From assembly GCA_903889905.1 (NCBI GenBank), contig CAISZI010000009.1:1-44118 (forward strand): 44,118 bases of DNA. The letters run 5' to 3'. Source of the DNA: Candidatus Wirthbacteria bacterium. GTDB taxonomy: Bacteria; Patescibacteriota; CG2-30-54-11. The position numbers were made by a program, and so were the translations under genes. The notes under the pieces were generated by a model. The model had not been told where the DNA came from, did no database searches, and was given only the letters and a program-made list of their open reading frames with translations. Below, piece by piece: positions 30,246-39,267 of the stretch; position 1 is the stretch's first letter; every line of letters starts with the position of its first letter.

Positions 30246-32035
30246 AACCCAAAGCGGATTTTTGTTTCGAAGTCAGTTGGGAAGTCGCCAACAAAGTTGG
30301 TGGCATCTATACCGTGATCAAGAGCAAGATCCGGCTGATGCAAAAAAATTATCCCAGCTACATCACGGTAGGTCCTTACATCAAAGGCCGTTCCGAACTG
30401 GAAGCAAAGCTCAGCGAACCACCGGAGCAGTACAAAACCATTTTTGACGAACTGAAGTCAGAAGGCATCATTTGCTACTATGGCAAATGGCAAGTCGATG
30501 GCGAACCGGAAGTAATTCTGGTCGACGCTTCGGCACTGCGCGAGCGTCTCAATGACTGGAAATCGTTTTGGTGGCAGAATTATCAGATTGATTCGTTGCG
30601 GTCGCATTGGGATTTTGAAGAACCCATGCTTTGGGCCACAGCCGTTGGGCGTGTGATCCAGCGTTTTGCCGAAAATCATCCAGAGCAGAAAGTCGTCGCC
30701 CAGTTTCATGAATGGCTCGCTGGCTTTGGACTGCTCTGGCTCAAAGATCAGAAAATTCCTGTGGCCACCGTCTTTACCACACATGCTACCATGCTTGGCC
30801 GCAGTGTGGCTGGATCCGGTCGTGATTTGTATGCCGAACTGGAAAAAATTGACCCGCCCTCGGAAGCCAAAAACCTTGGGGTGGAAGACAAATGGTCAAC
30901 CGAACACGCTTGTGCCCAACATGCGGATGTGTTTACCACCGTAAGTGCTATTACCGGTCTTGAAGCCGAACATTTCCTGGGCCGCAAGCCTGACGTGCTC
31001 GTCCTCAATGGCCTCGATAGCGATATGTTTCCCAGCATCGAAGACATTTCCATTCTGCACCATGACACGCGTGAAAAAATGCGTGGTTTCTTTAGCTATT
31101 ATTTTTTTCCATATGCCGGGCAGGAATTTGACCTGGAACACACCCTGGCGTTTTTTATGGTTGCCCGCTACGAGTACCACAATAAAGGTATTGATATCTA
31201 CCTCAAGGCTTTGGCCAAACTGAATGAAGACATGAAGGCACAAAATTCCAAGCACACGGTCGTCGCCTTTGTCTGGGTTCCAAGTGGTGTCAGCAACACG
31301 CGCGTCGAACTGCTGGAAAGCAAAAATTACTTCGGCCATATCCGCCACGAAACCGAATGGTACAGCGAAGACATTACCCGCAATGTGGTGCGGGCGCTGA
31401 TCTCCCAGAAGGAACTCACTATCCCGCAGGTCATGCCTGAGAAATTCCTGAAAGCCGTCAAAAAGGATGTCTGGAAATTCAAACGCCAGGGCAACCCGCC
31501 CATGACCACCCATTACCTCAACAATGAAGGTAATGATGAAGTGGTCCGCGCCTGTCAGAGTTTGGGCCTCGATAACCGTGCCGAGAATCGCGTCAAAGTC
31601 ATTTTTTACCCCGTCTATCTGGATGGCAATGACGGTTTGCTCAATTTGAGTTACTACGATGCCATGGCAGCCTGCCACCTGGGCGTGTTCCCATCGTATT
31701 ATGAACCCTGGGGCTATACCCCGATCGAAGCTGCAGCCATGGGTGTCCCGTCAGTCACCACCGACCTCGCCGGTTGTGGTGTTTACATGGAAGAAAAGCT
31801 CAAAGGCCGCAAACCCCAAGGCATCTGGGTAATCAAACGCCGCAACAAACCCGAAGGCGAAGTCGTGGACAGCTTGTTCAAAATCTTCAAAGACTTTGTC
31901 AAACTTGAACACCAGGATCGCGCCGAATACAAAATTGCTGCCAAACAGGCAGTCGATTTTTCCGACTGGAAAGAGCTCATCCACAACTATATCCAGGCGC
32001 ATAACCTGGCGGTGGAACGGGTCTTTAAAGTTTAA
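30242..32035 (+). CDS. GT3 (eukaryotic GYS-type) glycogen synthase
   Basis: Elongates alpha-1,4-glucan chains; characterised GT3 enzymes use UDP-glucose. The 597-residue protein begins FEVSWEVANKVGGIYTVIKSK, the hallmark of animal/fungal glycogen synthase. Downstream are AQFHEWLAGFGLLWLK, FTTHATMLGR and VLNGLD. FPSYYEPWGYTPIEAAAMGVPSVTTDLAG (from residue about 484) contains the catalytic glutamates. The eukaryotic C-terminal phosphorylation extension is absent. It overlaps the debranching gene by 4 bp and the convergent DHH gene by 11 bp. No glgC is in the window, consistent with a UDP-glucose donor. Confidence 0.95.
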   Translation: MKPKADFCFEVSWEVANKVGGIYTVIKSKIRLMQKNYPSYITVGPYIKGRSELEAKLSEPPEQYKTIFDELKSEGIICYYGKWQVDGEPEVILVDASALRERLNDWKSFWWQNYQIDSLRSHWDFEEPMLWATAVGRVIQRFAENHPEQKVVAQFHEWLAGFGLLWLKDQKIPVATVFTTHATMLGRSVAGSGRDLYAELEKIDPPSEAKNLGVEDKWSTEHACAQHADVFTTVSAITGLEAEHFLGRKPDVLVLNGLDSDMFPSIEDISILHHDTREKMRGFFSYYFFPYAGQEFDLEHTLAFFMVARYEYHNKGIDIYLKALAKLNEDMKAQNSKHTVVAFVWVPSGVSNTRVELLESKNYFGHIRHETEWYSEDITRNVVRALISQKELTIPQVMPEKFLKAVKKDVWKFKRQGNPPMTTHYLNNEGNDEVVRACQSLGLDNRAENRVKVIFYPVYLDGNDGLLNLSYYDAMAACHLGVFPSYYEPWGYTPIEAAAMGVPSVTTDLAGCGVYMEEKLKGRKPQGIWVIKRRNKPEGEVVDSLFKIFKDFVKLEHQDRAEYKIAAKQAVDFSDWKELIHNYIQAHNLAVERVFKV

Positions 32036-33200
32036 CGAGCGCGGCGAGCCGGGCTTCAATCCTTGGTCTTGTGATCGGCGCTGCAGAGGAGAAATCCACC
32101 TGTAGCGCCGTTTTTTTGAGTTCGGCCATCAAACTGGTCCCTATGTTTTTGAGGGAGTCGCGGCGATGCATTTTGCCGCCCAGGGCGCTATTGCCACTAA
32201 TCCCGCAGCTGGGGAAATAGCCACGATCAATGAGTGGTTTGAAAAGCAGTTTGGTATAAGCGCCACGTACAGAAATTTTGACAAAGTCGGGTTCGAAATT
32301 GTCCATCAGCAGCACCAGAATGCCGTAGTTGTCGCCATGTTCCAGGCAGCTTAGCCGTGCGTAGTGGTCAAAAAGTAAAATGGACTGGTTGTAGATTTTT
32401 TTAAATACCACGGTTTTGTCCTGGGGGATGGAGAGCAGGTAGAGTGAGATGGCTTTGCCGCTTTTGTCTAAAGCCAGATAGCGTTTGAAATATTTGCCAT
32501 AAGAGGTAATCTCGATTGGTAAACGTAAGGTACGGCAAGCGCGCAGCTCCTGATCAAACCAGGACTTGGCAACCGTTTGTTTGATTTTTTCGAGGATGGC
32601 GAGGTTGCTGGAATACACCTTTTCGGCAATGGTTAGTCCCACCATGTCTTCGAGCATGCCACGCAGGAGCAACTTGTTGACGGAGAGTTCGATCTCGGGC
32701 GGTAAATTTTTTGCGGACAACAGCTGATCGTGCACAATGTCATAAATAATTTCGCAGGTGGAACTGTGGCTGCGCAGGGTATAATCCTGCTCAGGGCAAA
32801 AAGTTGGGTCGTGGTGACTATGATGGTCAATGATACCGACGCCAAAGCGCGGCAGGCCAGCAAATATGAGGCCAGTGATCTGTCTGGTGCTGTAACTGCA
32901 GTCGAGGCAGAGGGCATAGTCGTAGTTTGCAAGTCTGATGGTAGGCGCTGGTTCGTCGCGCAGGTTGATGATTTTGGCGGGGATTGCTGGTGGCAAAGGG
33001 CGTTTGGGGTGGCTAAGCACATAGATGAGGTGCGGTTTTTTGCCCAGATGCTGCAGAACCTGATATAAGCTGTAGGTGGAACCGATGGCGTCACTGTCTG
33101 GATCCTGATGCGTAAGCAACAGGATATTTTCGGCTGCACCAATATTCTGTATGATGAGCGCAAGTTGCGGAGCGATGGGTTGTGAGTGGTTTTGATTCAT
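32025..33200 (-). CDS. DHH-family phosphoesterase (nanoRNase/pAp phosphatase-like)
   Basis: The 391-residue protein has the DHH domain motif THQDPDSDAIGS (30-41), DCSYSTRQI (motif II region) and IIDHHSHHD (motif III). A C-terminal DHHA1-like domain contains FVKISVRG and ISGNSALGGKMHRRDS in place of the usual GGGH loop. Relatives degrade oligoribonucleotides, pAp or cyclic dinucleotides; the substrate here is not determined. The 3' end overlaps the glycogen synthase gene. On the 5' side only 20 bp separate its ATG from that of the divergent EndoQ gene, and a minus-strand TATAAT at 33207-33212 lies 7 nt from the ATG. Confidence 0.88.
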   Translation of the reverse strand: MNQNHSQPIAPQLALIIQNIGAAENILLLTHQDPDSDAIGSTYSLYQVLQHLGKKPHLIYVLSHPKRPLPPAIPAKIINLRDEPAPTIRLANYDYALCLDCSYSTRQITGLIFAGLPRFGVGIIDHHSHHDPTFCPEQDYTLRSHSSTCEIIYDIVHDQLLSAKNLPPEIELSVNKLLLRGMLEDMVGLTIAEKVYSSNLAILEKIKQTVAKSWFDQELRACRTLRLPIEITSYGKYFKRYLALDKSGKAISLYLLSIPQDKTVVFKKIYNQSILLFDHYARLSCLEHGDNYGILVLLMDNFEPDFVKISVRGAYTKLLFKPLIDRGYFPSCGISGNSALGGKMHRRDSLKNIGTSLMAELKKTALQVDFSSAAPITRPRIEARLAALVKL

Positions 33201-33206
33201 CCATTA

Positions 33207-33215
33207 ATTATAACA
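33207..33215 (-). promoter_or_regulatory. Extended -10 of the DHH gene, overlapping a divergent -10
   Basis: On the minus strand TGT-TATAAT occupies 33207-33215, placing the start at about 33200, the first base of the ATG. On the plus strand TATAAC (33209-33214) would place the EndoQ transcript start at about 33221, also its ATG. Both mRNAs would then be leaderless. No strong -35 is seen for either. Confidence 0.5.
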
Positions 33216-33220
33216 TAACG

Positions 33221-34522
33221 ATGCTGATTGCTGCAGATTTGCATATTCATTCGCGCTATTCCAGAGCGACCTCAAGTGATTTAACACTGCCGAATCTGGC
33301 CTTCTGGGCCAAACGCAAAGGCATTGCTGTGGTTGGGACGGGTGATTTTACGCACCCTAAATGGCGGGAGGAAATGCGGTCGCAGCTCAGGGAAGATGGC
33401 ACTGGGTTGCTGCAACTTCAAGCATCCTTCAATGTTCTGCCAGCGGTTACTGCTCAGGCGGCCATGTTTTCGGCGAATGCCGCCGCGTCGGCGCAGGAGA
33501 ATTTTTTGCCAGAAGCAGTCCGTTTTGTCCTGACCACCGAACTCAGTACGATTTATACCGAAAATGGCAAAACCCGTAAAGTGCATCACGTCTTTCTGGC
33601 TCCTGATTTGGACACGATTGATCGTATCAGTCACGAGCTTGAACGGCGCAAATTCAATATTGCCTCGGACGGCAGACCAATCCTGGGCATGACCTCCAAA
33701 GAACTGTGCGCACTAATCTTTGACATTAATCCGCGCTCCGAACTGATCCCGGCGCACATCTGGACGCCGTGGTTTTCGGTGTTTGGCTCCAAGTCGGGTT
33801 ATGACACATTGGCAGAGTGTTATGGCGAATTCACACCCAAAATTCTGGCCCTGGAAACCGGTCTTTCGTCAGACCCACCCATGAACTGGCGGCTTTCAGC
33901 GCTGGACAAGTACACATTGGTGTCGAATTCTGACGCTCACTCCGCGAGCAAATTGGGCCGTGAGGCCAATGTGTTTGATGTCACCTCTTTGAGTGAGCTT
34001 ACTTACGATCGGCTGGTCGATTGGATTCGGCGTGGAAACACGGAGCGGTTCAAATACACGATTGAGTTTTTTCCCGAGGAAGGTAAATATCATTATGATG
34101 GCCATCGCGCTTGTGGTATTTGCTGGGCGCCGCAGGAAACCAAGGCACACGGCGGGATTTGTCCGGTGTGTGGCAATCCCCTCACACTTGGCGTTTGTTA
34201 CCGCGTCGATGACCTGGCGGATCGACCGGCAGGCTTTCAAAATAAGGCGCGGATCGGTTTTCGGTCAACGGTTCCACTCTCAGAAGTGATTGGAGCCGTG
34301 CTTGGCGTGGGGCCAGCTTCGGCCAAGGTGCAGCGCCAGTACGACTTGCTGGTGGACGGTTTGGGATCGGAATTCGCCGTTCTGCTGGAGGCAGCGCCTT
34401 CTGCCATTGCCAAGCTGGTGGGGGAGCCGATCGCCGCGGGCATCATCCGCATGCGCCGGGGTGACATCGAACTCAGCCCCGGTTATGACGGGGAATTTGG
34501 GAAAGTCATGGTCAAGGGGTAA
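33221..34522 (+). CDS. Endonuclease Q-type PHP-domain nuclease
   Basis: EndoQ enzymes, known from Thermococcales and some Bacillus, nick DNA 5' of deaminated bases and abasic sites. The 433-residue protein starts AADLHIHSRYSRATS (PHP motif I), then VVGTGDFTHPKWR, VHHVFLAPD and SNSDAHSASKLGREAN (later PHP metal motifs). A four-cysteine zinc knuckle, CGICWAPQETKAHGGICPVCG, begins near residue 299. A helix-hairpin-helix-like tail (GAVLGVGPASAKVQRQY) follows. ATG 33221 is chosen over an in-frame start at 33182 that would overlap the divergent DHH gene. Some annotations call this family 'UvrD-like', but no helicase motifs are present. Confidence 0.85.
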   Translation: MLIAADLHIHSRYSRATSSDLTLPNLAFWAKRKGIAVVGTGDFTHPKWREEMRSQLREDGTGLLQLQASFNVLPAVTAQAAMFSANAAASAQENFLPEAVRFVLTTELSTIYTENGKTRKVHHVFLAPDLDTIDRISHELERRKFNIASDGRPILGMTSKELCALIFDINPRSELIPAHIWTPWFSVFGSKSGYDTLAECYGEFTPKILALETGLSSDPPMNWRLSALDKYTLVSNSDAHSASKLGREANVFDVTSLSELTYDRLVDWIRRGNTERFKYTIEFFPEEGKYHYDGHRACGICWAPQETKAHGGICPVCGNPLTLGVCYRVDDLADRPAGFQNKARIGFRSTVPLSEVIGAVLGVGPASAKVQRQYDLLVDGLGSEFAVLLEAAPSAIAKLVGEPIAAGIIRMRRGDIELSPGYDGEFGKVMVKG

Positions 34523-34576
34523 GGGTTTTTGGTATAAAGGATAAGGTTTGCTACGGGTTTTACCTAAGGGGAACAC

Positions 34577-35383
34577 ATGTCCAATTCTGATTCCATTTTT
34601 GACGCAGTACTGGGGGGAGAATCAGGCAACGAGGTGGCGGCCAAAACTGAAAGTGTTTTGGTAGCGGTTACATCAGCAACAACGGAGGGTTCCAGTGCAA
34701 CCGATACAGTTTCTGCTTTGCAGCGCACGACGGTGCAGATTGCGGAGCAGGAAGAGCTGGTCACGGGATTGAGCATCAGTGGAACGAAGCAGGATTTGCA
34801 GATTGTCTGGTCGGATGAACTTACCTTTGCCGGCGCCAAACAACTGCTGAAACGTGAATTCAAAAAAGCACCGTTGTTTTTTCGGGATGCCGTCGCACGC
34901 ATTGGCTTCGAAAGCAAACAAATCACCAAAAAGCAGGAAAAAGAATTACAAGATGCATGCAAAGAAGCAGTGGTGTTGTATCAAAAATTACCGCTTAATT
35001 TCAAAGAACAACAGCGCCAGGCCAATGCTTTGATGATTGCCAAAACGCTGCGTTCGGGCCAAAAAGTTGAATACAACGGTCATATCGTTATCCTGGGTGA
35101 CGTGCATCCAGGCGCCGAAGTGATCGCAAGTGGCCATGTGATTGTCTGGGGCCATTTGCGTGGCATTGCCCATGCGGGTGCAGCCGGTAATCCCAAAGCC
35201 ATGGTCTGCGCCATGCGCCTCAACCCCGTTCAACTGCGCATTGGGAACTTTGTCGCGGTCAATGCGGAAATCATTGATGCCACTCATATGCAGCCTGAAA
35301 TAGCGTTTATCAAAAGTGACGTCATTTCCGCCGAACCCTGGGACACCAAAAGTTTTTTCACCATGGGGATTACTCTCGATTAG
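34577..35383 (+). CDS. minC: Septum-site-determining protein MinC (C-terminal domain)
   Basis: MinC inhibits FtsZ polymerisation and pairs with MinD. The 268-residue product has a low-complexity Ser/Thr/Val/Glu-rich N-terminus (1-60), a middle region with QDLQIVWSDELTFAGAKQLL and KAPLFFRDAVARIGF, and the MinC_C beta-helix at about 160-262. The latter is TLRSGQKVEYNGHIVILGDVHPGAEVIASGHVIVWGHLRGIAHAG, followed by NPVQLRIGN. The typical N-terminal FtsZ-binding domain is not clearly recognisable. AAGGGG precedes ATG 34577. No minD or minE is in the window, so it may act with a distant partner or have a different role. Confidence 0.85.
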   Translation: MSNSDSIFDAVLGGESGNEVAAKTESVLVAVTSATTEGSSATDTVSALQRTTVQIAEQEELVTGLSISGTKQDLQIVWSDELTFAGAKQLLKREFKKAPLFFRDAVARIGFESKQITKKQEKELQDACKEAVVLYQKLPLNFKEQQRQANALMIAKTLRSGQKVEYNGHIVILGDVHPGAEVIASGHVIVWGHLRGIAHAGAAGNPKAMVCAMRLNPVQLRIGNFVAVNAEIIDATHMQPEIAFIKSDVISAEPWDTKSFFTMGITLD

Positions 35384-35406
35384 TTTATTAGCGTAGATAT
35401 GCCACC

Positions 35407-37878
35407 ATGCTACTTTCACTTAATTGGCTTCGCGAATGGATTGATTTTGATTTGACGACGCAGGCCCTGGCCGACAAACTCACCATGTCGGGCACGGAAG
35501 TGCAAAAAATCATCGACGTCGGGCGTGACCTTGACCAGGTTTGGGTTGGCGAAATCCTGACGATTGAACCGCATCCCAATGCCGACAAGCTGCGTCTGGC
35601 CACGGTCAAATTTGCAGCCGATCAAGTCGAGCGAGTAGTCTGTGGCGCGCCCAACATTGAAGTAGGACAGCATATTGCGTTTGCCCAAAGTGGCGCACGG
35701 CTTTTTATGAATCCCGAGACCAAGGAACGCCAGGTGCTTGCACCAGCTGTGATTCGTGGCATCGAAAGCAGTGGCATGATCTGTTCGGAACGCGAGCTCG
35801 GTTTGGGCAGTGACCACAAATCCGGCATTGTTGTACTGCCGGCAGACACGATTGTCGGCATGCCTTTTGCCGCAGCCATGGGGCTGGCAGATACCATTTT
35901 TGAAATGGAAGTAACACCCAATCGCGGTGATGAACTCTCTGTCTTGGGCATTGCCCGCGAAGTGGCAGCCATTGGTGGCATCCCGCTCAAACAAAGCTAC
36001 TCGGATCGGTTGACAGCCGCCAAGCTGTGGGCAACGTCTCTACCGGTTTCACCATCCCTGCAGGTTGAAGTGCGTGAACAAGCGCTTTGTCCGGTTTACA
36101 GCCTGCTCCAGGTGGATGGCATCACGCCGATGAAGTCGCCACTGTGGATGCGCTGGCGGTTGCAAAATTGTGGGATCAGGCCGATTGGACTGGCGGTGGA
36201 CATTACCAATTATGTGATGCTGGAACTTGGTCAGCCCGAACACGCCTTTGACCGTCGCGATCTGGGCACAGGGGAGGTGGTGGTGCGATGTGCCGACGCT
36301 GATGAGGCATTAAAAACGCTGGACGGTGTCGAACGCAAATTAAATACCTCCATGCTGGTCATTGCTGATGAAGCCAGAGCGATTGGCGTGGCAGGCGTGA
36401 TGGGTGGCGAAAACAGTGAAATAAAAGCTGATTCGACGCAGGTGGTGTTTGAAGCGGCGCAGTTTGACGCAATCAATGTGCGGCATACCTCGACGCAACT
36501 GGGTATCCGCAGTGAAAGCTCGAGCCGTTTTGAAAAGTTTGTCGACCCCAATTTGCATCTGCTGGCCTTGAAACGTTCTTTTGAATTATTGCATCAAGCC
36601 GGGAGTGGTGGTGAGATTGCTGGTATCATTGATCAATCTGCCTGGCAAGATAGCCAAAACACCGTTTGTCTGGCTTCGGCCAAAGTCGAACAGCTTCTGG
36701 GTGAAACGATCAAGCTGGATGAAGCCAGTCGGATTTTGACGCTGCTTGGGTTTGGTGTGGCAGGGAAGACCGAGTCAGTTGCGGGCTGGAGTTTGGAGAT
36801 TAAGGTGCCTTCCTTCCGGCCTGACGTGCGTGAAAGCGCTGATCTGGTGGAAGAAATCGGACGGGTGCGCGGCTATCGGGCAGACAATGCGCGCCTGCCG
36901 CTGGCCAGGTTTCCACTGACCACAACTGTAAATACTCCCAATCTTACTTTCAAAATAAAACAAACCTTTGCTAATTTGGGCTTTACCGAAGTCATTGGTT
37001 ACTCACTGCTGAGCCGCAAACATCTGGAACGCCTGCAGTTTGATCCGGCGCAGTTCCTGGCGCTCAAAAACCCGCTGGCAGATTTTGAGTTTTTGCCCTC
37101 CACGCTGTTGCCACGCCTGCTGCTTACTGCCGAACGCAATGCGGTTGGGCTCAGTCAGTTGCAACTGTTTGAAGTCGGGAACGTCTTTGGTCCACTGGCT
37201 CATACGACTGAGCTTCCTGCACAAAAGCTGGTGGTGGCTGGCTTGGTACTGGACAAATCCGGTCAGGCAGATTCCATCTGGAAACAAAACGAACAGGCCT
37301 TCAAAACGGCCCTGCAGTCGGTACGGGGTGTGTTACAAACCCTTGGCCATGCTGTTGTGAATTTTGCTGTCGTCGCAGCAGTACCGAATTTGCCTACGTC
37401 CTGGCTGCATCCAGCGCGCAGTGTCAGCCTCAACGCGTACAACGAGGTCGTCGGTTTTACCACTGAACTCAATCCCAAACAGCTCAAATTGGTTGATCTG
37501 GATGGGTTTCGCGTGGTGTATTTTGAGCTTGACTTGTCCAAGCTGCTTGCTGCAGGGGAGCAGGTGGCGAAATTTAAACCTTTTTCCGAATTCCCTGCCA
37601 TTGCCGTGGACCTGAGCTTTATTGTGCCGGAGCAGATTGCCGCCAAAGCGATTGCCCAGGTTATCCGGGATCATGCCACGGATTTGATGGTTGCTTTGGA
37701 AATCAGCGACATTTTTGCCGCGGAGGCTATCGGCACAGGCAAAAAAAGCATGACCTGGTCGCTCAAATTCCAAAGTATGGAACGCACACTTTCTGAAGAC
37801 GAGGTGCAGGCCTTGGTGCGGCGTGTGGCCCAGGCACTGGAACAGTCGTTTGCGGCGAGCATCCGCAGCGCCGTTTAA
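35407..37878 (+). CDS. pheT: Phenylalanyl-tRNA synthetase, beta subunit
   Basis: Beta chain of the alpha2-beta2 PheRS. The 823-residue protein starts MLLSLNWLREWIDFD. It has an OB/tRNA-binding domain with GEILTIEPHPNADKLRLATVKF and CGAPNI (about 48-85), the B3/B4 editing domain (GIRPIGLAVDITNYVMLELGQPEHAFD), a B5 domain (VPSFRPDVRESADLVEEIGRVRGY), a pseudo-catalytic core, and a C-terminal FDX-ACB domain (FKPFSEFPAIAVDLSFIVPE). Length is typical (about 800). pheS is not adjacent, so the usual pheST pair is split or pheS lies elsewhere. ATG 35407 lacks a clear Shine-Dalgarno. Confidence 0.97.
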   Translation: MLLSLNWLREWIDFDLTTQALADKLTMSGTEVQKIIDVGRDLDQVWVGEILTIEPHPNADKLRLATVKFAADQVERVVCGAPNIEVGQHIAFAQSGARLFMNPETKERQVLAPAVIRGIESSGMICSERELGLGSDHKSGIVVLPADTIVGMPFAAAMGLADTIFEMEVTPNRGDELSVLGIAREVAAIGGIPLKQSYSDRLTAAKLWATSLPVSPSLQVEVREQALCPVYSLLQVDGITPMKSPLWMRWRLQNCGIRPIGLAVDITNYVMLELGQPEHAFDRRDLGTGEVVVRCADADEALKTLDGVERKLNTSMLVIADEARAIGVAGVMGGENSEIKADSTQVVFEAAQFDAINVRHTSTQLGIRSESSSRFEKFVDPNLHLLALKRSFELLHQAGSGGEIAGIIDQSAWQDSQNTVCLASAKVEQLLGETIKLDEASRILTLLGFGVAGKTESVAGWSLEIKVPSFRPDVRESADLVEEIGRVRGYRADNARLPLARFPLTTTVNTPNLTFKIKQTFANLGFTEVIGYSLLSRKHLERLQFDPAQFLALKNPLADFEFLPSTLLPRLLLTAERNAVGLSQLQLFEVGNVFGPLAHTTELPAQKLVVAGLVLDKSGQADSIWKQNEQAFKTALQSVRGVLQTLGHAVVNFAVVAAVPNLPTSWLHPARSVSLNAYNEVVGFTTELNPKQLKLVDLDGFRVVYFELDLSKLLAAGEQVAKFKPFSEFPAIAVDLSFIVPEQIAAKAIAQVIRDHATDLMVALEISDIFAAEAIGTGKKSMTWSLKFQSMERTLSEDEVQALVRRVAQALEQSFAASIRSAV

Positions 37879-37898
37879 TTCAAGCACAAGGATCCGTC

Positions 37899-38348
37899 AT
37901 GAATACGGTCACGTTGTTTATCGTTATTGGTTTGGTTTGCCTTGGCGCAGAGCTGCTGATCGGGGTGCACGCGGGTTTTGATCTGGTGCTGGTAGGCAGC
38001 TGTTTTATCCTCGGGGGACTGCTGGCGCGATTGTCTGAACTGCTTAAACTCGGTTTTCCGTCAGAGACGGTGGCGGCCGTGAGTACGGCCATTTTTTGTA
38101 TTCTGTACGTGGTTCTGGGGCGACGCTATCTCAAGCAAAAACTGCTTTCGACCTTGCATCGCAGCAATGTTGACAAACTCATCGGCAGCCAGGGCTTGAT
38201 GACGGAGGCCGTGTCACCGGATCAACCCGGCAAAATAGTTTTGGAACATGAAACCTGGCTGGCTCGCAGCAAAGAAACGCTCACCGTTGGGAGCAAGGCT
38301 GAAGTTGTCCGCATTGAAGGCATTAGCCTGTGGGTCAAGTCTGTCTAG
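37899..38348 (+). CDS. NfeD-like membrane protein, short form
   Basis: The 149-residue protein has two or three membrane segments at about 3-22, 27-46 and 57-76, then a soluble OB-fold of the NfeD type: VDKLIGSQGLMTEAVSPDQPGKIVLEHETWLARSKETL...GSKAEVVRIEGISLWVK. It lacks the ClpP-like protease domain of long NfeD proteins. It is immediately upstream of an SPFH/stomatin gene. NfeD-SPFH pairs are a known conserved unit thought to organise membrane microdomains. AAGGA lies 7 nt before ATG 37899. Confidence 0.85.
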   Translation: MNTVTLFIVIGLVCLGAELLIGVHAGFDLVLVGSCFILGGLLARLSELLKLGFPSETVAAVSTAIFCILYVVLGRRYLKQKLLSTLHRSNVDKLIGSQGLMTEAVSPDQPGKIVLEHETWLARSKETLTVGSKAEVVRIEGISLWVKSV

Positions 38349-38381
38349 ATTCAGGTTTATTTTTTAATCAAAAAGGGTCGT

Positions 38382-39245
38382 ATGGGCAATGACTCTGCGT
38401 ATCTGATTTTGGGCTTGCTGGTATTTGCCGTGATTTTCCTGATGATGGCGATGCGCATCATTCAGCAGTATGAAAAAGGAATTATTTTACGCCTCGGGCG
38501 ATACTCACGTACCGTGACCTCGGGGGTCACTTTTGTGCTGCCGTTTATTGAAGCCGTGATCAAGGTGGACATGCGTGAAAAACTGATCGAAGTGCCGCCA
38601 CAAAAAGTAATTACCAAAGACAATGTAACGGTGCTGGTGGATGCCGTGATTTATTACAAAGTTGTGGACCCGATCAAAGCGGAATTTGAAGTCGTCGACT
38701 TTGGCATGGCCTGTACCACCCTGGCTCAGACTAATTTACGCAATCTGATTGGCGATCAGCAGCTGGATGAAACCCTGACCGCACGGGACAAAATCAACGT
38801 CAACCTGCGCGAAGTGCTGGATCATGCTACCGACACGTGGGGTGTGAAAGTAACCCGTGTTGAAGTGCAGAAGATTGATCCTCCCTCGGACATTACCGAA
38901 GCCATGAGCAAACAGATGAAAGCTGAACGCGAGAAACGTGCCGCCATCCTGGAAGCTGAAGGAATCAAGCAATCGGAAATCCTCAAAGCCGAAGGTGCCA
39001 AACAGGGAGCGATCCTGACTGCCGAAGGGGAAGCCCAGGCCAAAATTCTCCGTGCTGACGCTGATGCCAAAGCAATCGAAACGGTGGCTGTCTCGGCTGA
39101 GAAGTTTTTTCAAAGCCGGGCCGAAACATATAAAAAACTGGACGTGATCCAATCCAGTTTAAGCCATAACACCAAATTGATCCTGCCGACCAACTCACCC
39201 CTTTTAAATATTCTCGGCCTGGATGACAAGGCAATGGATAAATAA
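38382..39245 (+). CDS. SPFH-domain (stomatin/slipin-like) membrane protein
   Basis: The 287-residue protein has an N-terminal membrane segment (6-27) and an SPFH domain at about 28-190. The domain includes QQYEKGIILRLGRYSRTVTSGVTFVLPF, MREKLIEVPPQKVITKDNVTVLVDAVIYYKV and LRNLIGDQQLDETLTARDKIN. A coiled coil with repeated AEG units follows (EAEGIKQSEIL, KAEGAKQGAIL, TAEGEAQAKIL), then a short tail ending near SPLLNILGL. It is the partner of the NfeD-like gene 33 nt upstream. It probably forms membrane-associated oligomers; the client is unknown. A bidirectional terminator follows at 39268-39300. Confidence 0.92.
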   Translation: MGNDSAYLILGLLVFAVIFLMMAMRIIQQYEKGIILRLGRYSRTVTSGVTFVLPFIEAVIKVDMREKLIEVPPQKVITKDNVTVLVDAVIYYKVVDPIKAEFEVVDFGMACTTLAQTNLRNLIGDQQLDETLTARDKINVNLREVLDHATDTWGVKVTRVEVQKIDPPSDITEAMSKQMKAEREKRAAILEAEGIKQSEILKAEGAKQGAILTAEGEAQAKILRADADAKAIETVAVSAEKFFQSRAETYKKLDVIQSSLSHNTKLILPTNSPLLNILGLDDKAMDK

Positions 39246-39267
39246 TAAGGGCCTTTGGTTAGCTTGC

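Noticed and set aside
30896-31678. 260-residue minus-strand open frame inside the glycogen synthase
   Set aside because: Antisense to conserved GT3 motifs, with no ribosome site or recognisable domain.
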